The position numbers were made by a program, and so were the translations under genes. From Ciona savignyi (Eukaryota > Chordata > Ascidiacea > Phlebobranchia > Cionidae), in contig CH002035.1 of the NCBI GenBank assembly GCA_000149265.1, positions 103,895-167,894 on the forward strand: DNA of 64,000 nucleotides, in the 5' to 3' direction. This document shows positions 1-10,742 of the stretch, piece after piece; the stretch's first letter is position 1, and the number at the start of each line of letters is the position of its first letter. The notes under the pieces were generated by a model that worked only from the letters and a program-made list of their open reading frames with translations, made no database searches and was not told where the DNA came from.

Positions 1-103
1 GAACAGAGGTATTAGACGAATGGTTATCGGTAGGAATCAGCTGTTAGCAACAAGTCAGTTGAAAGATATTAATCTAAAATTAAGGAAAGTTCAGCTGACT
101 TAC

Positions 104-262
104 TTGAGGGTTAGGAAGTTGTTGAACAGCTCCACGTAAGATGATGCGACTTTGTACGGATATCCAATGCTCTTCAATTCGTAATTTGCTGATGTTGCGC
201 ACACAATCGCCCAAAGCCTTCGCTCCATCATCATCGAGGTAGGAATTTATATATAAGTCAAT
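104..262 (-). CDS. LRR exon of an NLR-type receptor (159 nt, phase 0)
   Basis: On the minus strand an acceptor (TTTCGCAG) precedes 159 nt that are open in phase 0 and end at a consensus donor (CAA|GTAAGTC). The 53 codons contain the NLR-type leucine-rich-repeat signature, with a run reading IDLYINSYLDDDGAKALGD and then CVRNISKLRI. The 'D-GAKAL' core is typical of ribonuclease-inhibitor-like LRRs in NLRC3-like proteins, which form the ligand-sensing C-terminal arc. The exon has exactly the same length and phase as the LRR exon at 8572-8730, so it probably belongs to the same minus-strand gene, whose NACHT exon is at 8976-10720. That would imply an intron of about 8.3 kb full of repeats. It could instead belong to a neighbouring NLR paralogue running off the left edge. 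The exon is too short for ordinary ORF calling. Confidence 0.72.
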
Positions 263-489
263 CTGCGAAACAAACCGTGTAACCTTATATACAGTCCATT
301 TCCATGTAGCAGCTATAAAACAAGGAAAGTATCATTATGACATCTGTGGTATAGCAAGTAATACCATATCCATTAGGTCAACCTATAGCTCAAACTAAGA
401 AGTATGCTTCGATATTTTTCTCAAAGTATCTAAGACTTGTACATGCCTAGTGTACATCAGACAATTTTCAAAGTGTATTAAACAGGGTC

Positions 490-605
490 AATGAAATAGC
501 GGAATTAGCTCTGGGCGCTGGAGTAATGGGCCTTCTACGGTCTAAATTCCTGGCCCTGGAGCTGCCGTGGAGCCGCCCACACTAATGAAATGAAATGGTC
601 GATAA
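490..605 (+). mobile_element. 3' end fragment of RNase H-bearing LINE
   Basis: This stretch matches, in opposite orientation, the 3' untranslated end of the LINE at 12985-14575. Both share a block reading 'gcgctggagtaatgg', then a 'ggtctaaatt' block, then a 'ccgccca' block. The copy ends in a short ATGAA-type repeat. It is a severely 5'-truncated insertion with no coding sequence, lying in the putative NLR intron. Confidence 0.6.
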
Positions 606-977
606 ATAAAGTTTGCCTCTGGTTGTTACACTATTGCAGAGACAACTCAAATAGGATTGATTTTCCACATGAATTGGTTCTATATTGTTCTATATTAGTG
701 CTTCGCATTTTTTTCCCGAAGCACATTTAGAAATAAATTAATATTGTAGGTAAATATCAAACACAGTATCATTAATTAAATGCGAAAATTGCGCATGTTT
801 TGATAAACACAATCACTGAGTGTTTGGCTCAGTCTTCGAAATAGCAAAAGTTCATTCAGGCATGACGGAAACTTTTGATTATTATGTCAGAAAATATCAA
901 TCATTTGATATTATATTATAAAGTATAATTAGTATATATAAAGAAGAATAATAAAGTTTAACCTAGATGATGGGGAG
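606..977. other. No recognisable gene
   Basis: AT-rich sequence with no open frame, splice pair or tRNA-like fold that I can recognise. It ends at the small tandem repeat starting at 978. Confidence 0.5.
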
Positions 978-1085
978 AAACTTCAATATATGTGTATGCA
1001 CTAGAAACTTCAATATGTGTATATGCACTGGAAAGTTTAATATATGTATATGCACTGGAAACTTCAATATATGTATATGCACTGG
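978..1085 (+). repeat. 27-bp tandem repeat, four copies
   Basis: Four consecutive 27-bp units each read approximately aaacttcaatatatgtat followed by atgcactgg, with a few substitutions. Because 27 is divisible by three, short open frames with repeated 'YTYIEVSSA' peptides appear on the minus strand. I regard these as repeat artefacts. Confidence 0.85.
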
Positions 1086-1300
1086 CAGTGGCGGCGTTAG
1101 TGGGGTGGCAGGGTGGGCCGGTCACCCCTGAAAATATCGACCACCTCTTTAAATCACCCACTTATGTATTTTAAATGCTATGTTAAAAGTGAATAAAAGT
1201 TGAAAAAGGTCTTATGTACAGGCGCTATTCGATTAATGTGTCATACTCCCTCTCCCTATCACCGATCAGCTAGGCAACACATTTCAATAACAATGATAAA
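1086..1300 (+). mobile_element. Possible hAT-type transposon end
   Basis: The sequence CAGTGGCGGCGTTAGTGGGG, followed by GC-rich 'gggccggtcacccct', resembles the terminal inverted repeats of hAT-superfamily elements, which commonly begin CAGTGGCG. It abuts the end of the 27-bp tandem array exactly. I could not find the matching right end, so this is a fragment call only. Confidence 0.25.
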
Positions 1301-1652
1301 TGTATTTCGCGCGGGATCGGGAAAAAAATTTTGAGAAATACCTATCTACGTAGAATGGGGGAAACATCTTCTAACCGGCTATAATACACGATTGTCCGTC
1401 CAAATATTGGTTCCATTTCGCTATCGCAATTCAAACGAGCAGACCTGAATGCGAGTAGATAAAAGCGAATCGGTAATTGTTATACGCGTCACTTTCGTGA
1501 TCGCGTAATTAGGTTAGATAGCGTTATGTTAAAATTTACCAAGGAGATAGATATTTTCCACACGGCCAAACTATTTTTTTTGCGGCCGGGACGATTTTGG
1601 TAAGGCCAAATTTCTGAAATTTGGCCGTGAAAAAGGCCAAATGGCAACCGCT

Positions 1653-2449
1653 GCTAGGGACAGAACGGTAGTCTAATTTTTCTCTGCTGGGTGGCGCTAT
1701 TTATTTTTTTGGAATTATCTGGGGGAGTTCGGTAACTCTAAAATCTAAATACTCCGGATCGCTTGGATCGCATGGAGCGCTTGAATCGCTTGTAACGCCT
1801 GGAGCAATTGGATCGCTTGGATCGCTTACTATACTTTGTAATTACAAAAGCTATGATAGTAATGTTAGAGTTGGGGTTAAAGTTTGTTCTGGGGTTGAGA
1901 TTAGTGTTTGGGACAGTGTTAGAATTACTTTCCATAGCAATATAAGTGATCCAGGCGCTCCAAGCGGTCCTGTAGTATTTAGAGGCACCCGCGACTGAGA
2001 GGTTGTATACTAGTACAGTGGTAAGTTTCCCGCCTGTCACGCGGAAGACCGTGGTTCGATTCCCCGACGGGGAGTCGTTTTTTCGGCTTTTTAACTCTTG
2101 TGTTTCTTAGTTATACACAAACGTATCATAACCCCGCATTCAGCTTGTCTGAGCATTTTTGGAATTTGTCCAAGCATTGTCTAAGGTAATCGATCTTATA
2201 AGCTTATTGCCGATTTATCACTTCATACGTTGAATTGATTGTAAACACTATGTATTTAAAATGCGTAAATGGTGTAATAAACGTGGGGTTAGAGTTAGTG
2301 TTAGTCTTGCGGTTGAGATTAGTGTTTAGGAATGGGTTAAAATTAGTGTCCGTAATTTTAGTTAGTAGTTTCCCTCCTTCACGCTTTAGTACAGCTGATA
2401 AATAGCGCTATCCAGCAGAGAAAAATCAGACTACCGTTCGGTCCCTAGC
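1653..2449. mobile_element. Foldback/MITE-like element with ~53-bp terminal inverted repeats
   Basis: The left end (1653-1706) begins gctagggacagaacggtagt and continues through tctgctgggtggcgctattt. It is repeated in inverse complement at the right end (2397-2449). Internally there are short repeats of 'cgcttggat', two copies of a GGGGTTGAGATTAGTGTTT-like block (near 1890 and 2305), and a degraded tRNA-Asp sequence. No transposase is seen, so it is non-autonomous. I see no convincing target duplication. A solo LTR starts 4 bp past the right end. Confidence 0.65.
2004..2074 (+). pseudogene. tRNA-Asp(GTC)-like pseudogene
   Basis: Positions 2011-2074 match a eukaryotic tRNA-Asp closely. They contain the D-arm TAGTACAGTGGTAAG (A box), an anticodon loop CTGTCAC (GTC anticodon) with GC-rich stem, and the T arm GTGGTTCGATTCC (B box). 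The 3' acceptor half is ACGGGGAG. The 5' acceptor half is TGTATAC, which cannot pair with it, and the T stem has a mismatch. A functional acceptor stem is therefore absent. This is a pseudogene or a tRNA-derived head captured inside the foldback element. Confidence 0.7.
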
Positions 2450-2453
2450 CGTA

Positions 2454-2850
2454 TGTGGGTTTTTTATACGCATTTAATTGGCAGAGACCAGTTCCCAGGA
2501 TTCGCTGCCGTCTATACATGGTACCATGGTACCGTTCCTCTTCATATGTATACACATAGCGTGGAACTAAACTAGACTGGCAGCGGAACCTCCACTAAAA
2601 AGAAAAACCGGAAGACTCTACTCGTAGATATATTCTTTATTAAGTTGTATTCCTAGGTATTTGTGTGTAATCGCACAACGCTTATAAAGCAAATAATGAC
2701 GTAGATGGAACACAACTGGTTTAAATGTCAATGACGTCATGAGGTGAAAAGTGTCAATGACGTCATAAGATAATGACAGAACGAACACAGTTGCGTGGAT
2801 TAATTGAAATAAATGCAGTTTTTGCAAATATAATGTCGAAAATTGCTACA
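2454..2850 (-). mobile_element. Solo LTR (CRE-bearing family), minus orientation
   Basis: Read on the minus strand, this begins TGTAGCAATTTTCGACATTA and ends CCCACA, so it has TG...CA ends. It matches the element at 38997-39375 along its length: the 'TTTGCAAAAACTGCATTTATTT' region, a polyadenylation-like AATAAAGAATA block, and a 'GGAGGTTCCGCTGCCAGT' block. Two perfect TGACGTCA palindromes lie at 2732-2739 and 2758-2765. No internal retrotransposon sequence flanks it, so it is best read as a solo LTR. Confidence 0.6.
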
Positions 2851-2932
2851 CATATATTTCCAGTTTTCAGGCATTATTAATTAATTTTAATAGTTATGAA
2901 AGTTTCTGTAAGAGAATTCAAATAATACTAGA

Positions 2933-4815
2933 GAGTGTCAACCACGTGTTAACCATCACTATTTGTAAAACACATGTTGTATGCCATATATTCATGCTAC
3001 AGGGTCCCTAACCACAATTTGTATTTTATACACTGAGTATGTAGTTTTTGTTTCTGCAAGCATAAACGCATGGGTCCCATAGTTAACAAACCAAACTTAT
3101 TTTCCATGTTTAGTTAAATAAAGAATAAACGTCTTAAATTTACGAACATTTCAACAAAAATGTTTAAATTATATCTTCTTTTCAAGCGCTGTAGTGAAAG
3201 AAAGCTAAATTCCCAAAACAGTCCAATTTAGTTTTTCATTGTTTCAGGGAATTCCCCTGGGTTTAGTAGATAAGTTTTTGTTTTTACATAAGTAAGTCAT
3301 GTTATGTAACAATTCTTAAAGTTTTAATCTGATTTGTCGACTTCTTGTTGGGGATGTCAGTGCGATAGGCTATGGCATGCCTGTCACAATCACAATTCAG
3401 AAACATATCTTCGTTTCATGGAAATTAACCTATAAGTAGGCCTAAATGTTTTTTTTAATTGGAACAGAGTGTCTAATGTTTTAACATTTTACCGAATTTT
3501 AATAAAATTAGAGCAGCCGTTCAAGCGCTATGGCTACAAAATCTAATTTATTAGAAAAAAACGTTTTGGTTTTTAACGTCTGAGGGGAATTCCCCTAGAT
3601 TTATTACCCAAATTTTTGGTTTCTGCATATATAGACCATGTTGCCTTACAAATGTCCAATTTTCATTGCAATTTCATTACTCCTTTTAGTAGATGTCGAG
3701 GCGACATGGCATGCTTGTCACAATCATGATTTAAGAACATATCCTATTTTTTGGGTATTTCCCTTGGTAATTTTAATTTTTCTTTTAAGTGTTAAATCAG
3801 TGACTAATGCACTTACATTCCACCAAATCTGATTTAAATTGTTACAGCCGTTCACGCCCTATGCCCCCCAAAAGCATTTTTTTAGAAAAAAATACCGTTT
3901 TGGTTTTTAACGACCCAGGGGAATTCCCCTGTATTTATTACCCAAAATTTTTGTTTCTGTATATCTAAACCATGTTGTCTAACAAATAACAAAGTTTGAT
4001 TGCGATTGTATTTTTTCTTCTGGTAGATGTCGGGGCGAAATGGCGTGCTTGTCACAATCATGATTTGAGAACAAAAGCTTATTTTTTAGGGTATTTCCCT
4101 AGGTAATTTTTTTATTTCTTTTAAGTGTTGAATCATTTACTAATTTACTTACATTTCACCAAATCTGATTCAAATTGGAGCTGCCGTTCAAGCGCTATGA
4201 CCAAAAAAGCCTATTTTTTTAGAAAAAAAATACCGTTTCGGTTTTTAACGACCCAGGGGAATTCCCCTGTATTTATTAACCAAAATTTTGATTTCTGCTC
4301 ATCTGGAACATGTTGTCTAACAAATAACAAAGTTTGATTGCGATTCTTTTTTTCCTTCTGGTAGATGTCGGGGCGACATGGCGTGCTTGTCACAATCATG
4401 ATTTGAGAACAAAAGCTTATTTTTTAGGGTATTTCCCTGAGTAATTTTTTTATTTCTTTCAAGTGTTGAATCAGTTAATAATTTACTTACATTTCACCAA
4501 ATCTGATTCAAATTGGAGCTGCCGTTCAAGCGCTATGACCAAAAAATCCTATTTTTTTAGAAAAAATTACCGTTTTGGATTTTAGCGTCCCAGGGGAATT
4601 TCCCTGATTTTATCTCCCAAAATTTTAGTTTCTGTTCATCTAGAACATGTTGTCTAACAAATGGCAAAGTCTCATTGCGATTCCATTATTCTTTCTGGTA
4701 GATGTCGGGGCGACATGCCATGCCTGTCAAGCGTTGACGAAAAAAAAAAGGAAAAAAAAACGGACAAAAACAATATGTGTCCCATTTTTCCAAATGGGAC
4801 CCATAATTATAGATA
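2933..4815 (+). repeat. Satellite-carrying element, ~338-bp monomers (copy 1)
   Basis: About five tandem monomers are marked by recurrences of 'catgttgtctaacaaat' near 3297, 3637, 3970, 4309 and 4647, a period of about 333-340 bp. Each monomer carries the near-palindrome AGGGGAATTCCCCT (near 3240, 3585, 3908, 4255, 4590). The block starts near a 'gagagtgtcaaccac' motif. It has ATGGGTCCCAT near 3070 and ends with ATGGGACCCAT near 4795, preceded by an A-rich stretch. A related copy lies at 29274-30673. The short open frames inside are not conserved and are not called as genes. Confidence 0.75.
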
Positions 4816-5372
4816 GTGGGGCATCCAAAAAAGGGACTGTCGGTTTCTTACCATTTCGACCCAAGATCAAGGAAATGTTAATGGTGAAAGGCGTATCTTA
4901 TTGATGACCCGCGCAACGGTTTGGCAAGGAAACACGAACAGGTATGAGATTTGCCAACTCACGAAAGAGAGCTTTGGTACCTACGATAGGGTTAAGTTAA
5001 AGGTTAAACGAGGCAATGGTAGTCAGTTGTGAAAAGAACTATTTGGTAAATCCCAAGTGAACTGATGTGCAAAACAAACCTTGCAATTTATACTGAAAGT
5101 GACAATGGGTGCGAATTCAATAAAACAGAGCGTCCGCGTTATATGACGTTTGTCGTGACAATCAATGTGATGTTCTCTTGTGCAACCGGTGCAATTAATA
5201 TTAATTATTATTGTTGGAAATTCTCCCACGAAAATTTGCAACGGGGCAAAAACAAACACCCCAGTATAAATAATACAGAATTTAAAAAAATAATTAGAAT
5301 ATGCGAATGCAACATTTAGCCATTATTACGTACAGCGTTTATCACGCAAAATATAAGGCTTTAACATAAACA
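4816..5372. other. No recognisable gene
   Basis: Unique AT-rich sequence. Overlapping open frames of about 80 codons exist on both strands (5023-5319) but show no domain, start context or splice support. Confidence 0.4.
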
Positions 5373-5600
5373 TTTAGCAATTTTAATATCATATTTGCAA
5401 AAACTGCATTTCAGTTAATCCACGCCGGCTGAGTTCATTCTGTCATCACTTTATGACGTCATTGATACGTATTACCTCATGACGTCGTTGACACGTAAAG
5501 CTGTTGTTTTCCATCTAAGTCATTATTTGCTTTATACAGCGTTGTGGGATCACTTACATATAAGTAACTTTAAAAAGAATCCTGGGACCTGGTATCTGCC
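5373..5600 (+). mobile_element. Partial CRE-bearing LTR, plus orientation
   Basis: Similar to the solo LTRs at 2454-2850 and 38997-39375. It has 'atttgcaaaaactgcattt' near the start, a TGACGTCA palindrome at 5454-5461, a second palindrome mutated to TGACGTCG, then 'cattatttgctttata' and 'gggacctggt'. It lacks the polyadenylation-like block in clean form and the final part, so it is a diverged or truncated copy. Confidence 0.55.
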
Positions 5601-7547
5601 AGTATAAAAAAAAACCTGTGACCACAGACATAAGGAAAACATGTAAACAACCTGAGTAAATGATGGGTCGTGGTATATTTTACATAGCTCTGGAAAGAAT
5701 TCAGTTGTTTAATTTTCCCCATGCATGTTTTAGTTACCACTAACTACCAAATAATAGAAAATAAAACAAGCGCATTTTTTAGCCACGTGTTGTGGTAAAA
5801 CTAACAATTGGGTCAGTGGGATCAGACTGAACGTTGTTAAACCGCAACAATACATTTTTAGCACGTTTGGAATATGCAGATGTTCCAGATGATTGGAAGA
5901 GATACACCATCTGTAACTTTAACGTTTAACGTTATGGAAAAGATAAGCGATCGGTGCTGCGCGCATGGCTCTAATACACTGCATCCAATCCGCCCCCATG
6001 AGCGTTGTCAATGAAACACACAAATAATTCAATACACTTACTTGTAAACGCTTCGCTGCGAATCAGATGTGCTTTACGTTAGGGATCTAATATTATAAAC
6101 TCTCACTGACACAATAATATAAGAAAAACTTGACCACATTGTATGAGACAATTTCAATCAAATTTTATCGTGCTTATGATATGTATGCCCTTCCAATTTT
6201 AATTTAGAAATTCACAAAAAATGAAATGGAGTTATATTTAATAAAAAAGCATAAATTTAAGGTTCAATCAGTTGGGTTTGGCGTCTATGTATCTATTACT
6301 AAAACATCCCCATTTTATTAAATAAATTCATTTTTGGTTACTTAATGATTTATTTTTATAGTGCCGCTTTTGTCATATCGATTTATCGATCTTTCTTTGT
6401 TCGATATCCTGTTTATGATATTTGTGTTTAAGGTTTTGCGCCAGTTGTCTGCGAGGCTATGTCAGCAGTCATGCTTGATTATCAGTCTGTTGTAATGTTT
6501 GAATGATCTTAAATTTTAACATTCACGTGATTTCTGTTTGTTGAATTGGTAAATGATACAACTAACTGAATATGATTTTATAATTTTAGATTTCTATCGT
6601 GTTTCTTACTCAACACCACTACAGAACCACTGGAATCTCGCAATAAGCAAGTTACATATTGTCATTTATTCATAACTTCCAGTTTATTACATCGACTGTT
6701 GAGGTAATTTTCAAATTCAATTGTTGTTGCGGCATAACGTGAGGGAGTTATGCGAAATCAAGAAATGTCCTAGCGTGAATGATACAATGTACATAAACAC
6801 AATGAATCAAGGAATGTTTTGTTACTGACAGATGTTGCGTCTTTTACGCTTAAAGTGTGGTCCCACACCCTTGTTTTAACGGCTAATCGTGCGAACTGTC
6901 TGTCGAGGTCCGCTTTAGACAATACTCCATTACAAATGTGTGCTTTAATAAAATATAAAAGAATAATGCGACTAATCCTAAAACCTACGGCAGACGGTAC
7001 TTTTTCTACTTGTAACCGATACTCAGTATTTAATACTGAGTATGCCATAAAGATATGTACTGAATATGCAATAAAAATACGATACCTTGATGAAAGGTAC
7101 ACCGAGAAAGTCTGTTCTAAATCTGTAGCAAATTCGCGAATTTTGTACCAGGCTGTGTTAAAAGAAACCATTACTGTGCATCCATATTTTGCCAGACCTA
7201 TATGTATCGATAACTATATGTATCGATTCATTGTTGAAACGTGGTTGAGCAGTGGGGAGAAACAAATGTCGCACTGATATCTAGGGAATTGTCAGTCCAG
7301 ATTAAGTATCAAACAACAGGTGACACAAATTTAAACAAGTTCGAAACGCTACTAATCTGTTCAGGTCGAACAACGGTAAAGGCGCGAAAACCATCAGTGT
7401 CAAATATTGTATCCAGATATACGCAGGTTTTTTAAAATCTTAAATGATAGTGCACAACGCGAAAGGATGGTGGACATAAAGAAAAGGGCGCAAACCTTAA
7501 ACAAACATAACACAATAACAACAACATTGAAACTAAAGACATCACAT
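5601..7547. other. No recognisable gene; one 23-nt palindrome
   Basis: Intron or intergenic sequence with no identifiable domain. A near-perfect palindrome TACTCAGTATT|TAATACTGAGTA lies at about 7019-7041. Open frames of 152 codons (6819-7277, plus) and 133 codons (6770-7171, minus) overlap on opposite strands. Neither resembles a family I know, and at most one could be real. Confidence 0.4.
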
Positions 7548-8455
7548 CTGTGGGAATCCCACACGTATATATAATTGTCTTACTGTACATTTTAACAATT
7601 AGCACGCCATGCCATGTGTTCATTTTTTGTGCATGGAAAATTGCAATTAGTTTTCTGTTTTCGCAGGTCAGCCGATGAATTTTTTCCCGCGAGTTTTCTG
7701 TTTAACGACAGCCACGCCTCGTGTAAAAACATGTGTTTCCTGTGTGTGTCTTATATACATTGTCTATAATTTTTATATTATCAGAGAGAACTATCGGTGT
7801 AGCCTCTTAGCTGCTTTCTCAATCTTTTACTTTACTTACCTAAGTTATGCCCTGTGTACAGTGCTATAACTGGCTGCACCTTGCGTAAATACCTAATTAA
7901 TACTTAACCTCTGTTCACTTCTTGTCTTACCCTGGTTATCACCCGTCTAAAGTAAAGAGCGCTGCTACACATCAACCAATCCATTACATAGATGTTCCTA
8001 AACATTAAATGTATATTTTTTTATCCGGCCCATGAGCTAGGGTAATATAAATAAAGTGTGGAAATCATACACGTGTTTATAATTGTATCGCTTTGTATTT
8101 TCATTATTAATTCGTTCCTGCCATGTGTCCAGATTTTGTGCATGGGAAATTGTGATTAGTTCCCTGTTTTCGAGAGCTCAGTCGATGATTTTTTTCCGCG
8201 AGGTGTGTTTAACGCCGTCCAAGACTCGTGTACAAACATGTGTTTCCTGTTTTTAGTCTAATATAAATTGTGTATAATTCCATAATATCAGAGATTACTT
8301 GGTGGGCCTCGCTTGGCTAAGCTGTTCTTTCAACCTTTTACCCTACTTACCTAAGCTATGCCCCATTTGTGTACAGCGCTTTGACTGCGTGTTCACCCAA
8401 TAAAATACTGAACCTACGTTCACCTCTTGTCTTACCCTGCTCAAAGCGCCGATAC
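7548..8455 (+). repeat. Diverged ~400-bp direct duplication (two copies)
   Basis: Copy one (about 7548-7945) and copy two (about 8057-8455) share long colinear blocks: 'cacgtgt/cacgtat...ataattgt', 'gccatgtgt...tttttgtgcatgg', 'acatgtgtttcctgt', 'acttacctaagttatgccc' and 'cttgtcttaccctg'. Spacing is about 510 bp. Substitutions and small indels throughout indicate an old duplication. No terminal motifs or coding potential identify the unit. Confidence 0.7.
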
Positions 8456-8571
8456 AAAAGGTTATGCTATGTTAATAATCGTATAGGAACAGCATTACAT
8501 AACACGCAATACATTCTACACGGCTAGTGTTCGATTGATAAAAAGTTAGTTTTAATGTAACAACAGGTTAC

Positions 8572-8730
8572 CTTGTTTGATCGTTGGTTAATAGCTGGAC
8601 CTAGCTCCTTCATAGCGGCACTCAGGTGTTTGCAACGGTTCAGTTCAAGTCGATCAATGTCGTTCATACGTTGGATCAAATACTCAGTAAGGTTGGTCAT
8701 GTCCACCTTTTTCAATGTTAACTGCTTGAT
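8572..8730 (-). CDS. First LRR exon after the NACHT exon (159 nt, phase 0)
   Basis: The minus strand shows the acceptor TTGTTTAG, 159 open nucleotides, then the donor AAG|GTAACC. The preceding exon ends at a codon boundary (AAC CTC AAG|GTTAGA), so both join in phase 0. The joined protein reads smoothly into LRR-type sequence: IKQLTLKKVDMTNLTEYL, then DIDRLELNRC. This fits the 'LxxLxLxxV' spacing of leucine-rich repeats, which follow NACHT in NLR proteins and sense ligand or hold the receptor inactive. The exon matches the length and phase of the LRR exon at 104-262. Confidence 0.75.
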
Positions 8731-8975
8731 CTAAACAATATTAATAATATTGAACACTATTCATTCGAATGGATGTGCCAGATATTTAATTGATGATTTA
8801 ATGTAATTTGATACTATTGATGCATTAACAAGCAGTGGGGCAATAATAACTGAGCCTTGTGTGTTAAACTAACGAAATGTGGTTATTTTCAAAGTGGAAA
8901 ATATTTTTTTCGACTTTTTATTTTAAAATCTTATTTCAACAGAATATTTTTGTTTTAATTTTTATTTCATCTAAC

Positions 8976-10720
8976 CTTGAGATTGGTTGAATGTTGTAAA
9001 CCACGGAAGAAGATTGGAGCTTCAGTTGTCTCACATGCCTCCACACGCAAGTTGTGAGATGCTGAACACGACTTCAAGGCCAACGCAACGTCGTGGACTT
9101 TAGAGGGAATTTTCGGAAGTTCTAATTCCACGTCACTTGGAAGGTGCTTATCGAATGTGGACGATATTTCCTTGTCATTAGATTCATTTACCCAGCCAGA
9201 TACTTTAATGAGTGTGTCATTGTCACATAAATTCTGACATGAAACTATTTCTAAAAGCATCTGTTGCTTCTTCTCAAAATATCTGATCCGTGAAGCTGGG
9301 AAGATCTCTCTCATCTCCTTGTAAGCAGACGAGTTGCAAAGACCAAACATGAATCGAACGACAACATCCCAGTGAACATTATTAAACATTGAACGGTTCT
9401 TCTCTAGTGATTCATATGGCATGAACAGCATCACATAAATCGCACAAAAGAATTCTTGTAAGGTAAGATGAGCAAAGTAACTGCGCTTCTTACCATCCAA
9501 GATTTTCATTTTTATGCGTGATGATTGTTCAACATACGTATGCAGAACGTTTGCTACCATTGGATCCGGAAGTTGCACTTCTTCAAAGTCGTTTATTTCA
9601 AAAACAACCTTCTTTTTTTCAAATCCTCTGAATGCCAGTTCAGTAAGTTTAATCAACTCCAATCTGAGCTCTACTTCGTCCATATTTTTCAGAACTCCAG
9701 AAGAAATGTACTTTGTAAGTGTTGAGATTAACACTTTTGTCATTGAATTTATGTCACCATCTCCAGAGAGAATGCTGTCAATGATATAAATGCAATTGAC
9801 TGGTACATAGCACAAAGCAGATAAGTTTGCATTTTGCTCCATTAACTCCTCAATCCCAGGATATTGTTCCTCGCCACAGATCTGTTTAATCAGATCCTCT
9901 TGTGCAGCTTTATCTAGCCCAAGTACTTCAAGAACTATAGTTGGACGATAATCTTGGTGTATCTGATAAAATTGACCTGGACTTGAAGTGACTAATTTAA
10001 CAGAATTTGGTAGAAGAGTAGCATTAAACAAGTTTTTAATGATGTCTACTGGTTTCTCTTTTGTATCCAATTGACAGCAATGGGTGGTGGTGGAGAAGGG
10101 GACACCAGCTTCATCCAGACCGTCCATCACAATGACAACATTTGGATTATTCTGCAACTCTTGTGTTATGGCTTTGTATTCTTCATCAGAGTAAGAATGC
10201 CCTGGCAAGCTATTTTCAATAAGAAACTGACTAACCGAGACTTTTCTGTCAAAATTCACATTTCTTATTATGATGTAAAACAAATATTGTGTTTCAGAAA
10301 GAACTAATTTGTTCAGGACGGACTGGGTCACCATCTGTGTCAATGTTGTTTTACCGATTCCATGTAATCCCGTAAGACCAACAATGTTACCATGTTTCTT
10401 GATATACGTCTTTTTAGAATTTTCATCTTTGTACTTGCGTTCAGCTTCATCTGTTGCAATTTTCTTTGCTGTATCGAATATTTCGTTAATCGATATTTTT
10501 GGGTCAGTTGTTCCATAGACTGTTTGCGCGTGCTTTCGTTCCATACACATTCTCCATTCCAACGAAGATGCTTCAGTCTCCCAATCAGCATCTGCATGTT
10601 GTTTTACTTTGCAGATTTGAAGATTGACTCTCTTTATGGTACGTTCTATATCAATTGGTAGCACAAATTGCTCACTAACTTCCTTTGCATTATTGCTTAA
10701 TTTCTCTTGCAATTCTTTAG
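8976..10720 (-). CDS. NACHT exon of an NLR family immune-type receptor
   Basis: A 1745-nt exon encodes the nucleotide-binding core of a NOD-like receptor, a cytosolic STAND ATPase of innate immunity. Counting from a non-ATG opening codon at 10742, the Walker A motif GLHGIGKTT falls at residues 125-133 and Walker B VVIVMDGLDEAG at 202-213. The sensor-like KLVTSSPGQF is at 249-258, the NLR motif ALCYVPVNC at 309-317, and the winged-helix motif FAHLTLQEFF at 423-432. The reading frame has no ATG at its start. A strong acceptor, TTATTTTCAG, puts the exon start at 10720, splitting a codon, so an upstream 5' exon (effector or N-terminal domain) is missing from this call. The 3' donor AAG|GTTAGA at 8976 leads to the LRR exon at 8572-8730. 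Short frames on the opposite strand here are shadows. Confidence 0.88.
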
Positions 10721-10742
10721 CTGAAAATAAGATTGTTACCAC

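Noticed and set aside
958..1174. Frames with repeated YTYIEVSSA-type peptide
   Set aside because: Generated by the four 27-bp tandem units.
6770..7277. Overlapping 133- and 152-codon frames on opposite strands
   Set aside because: Mutually exclusive, no domain, no start or splice support.
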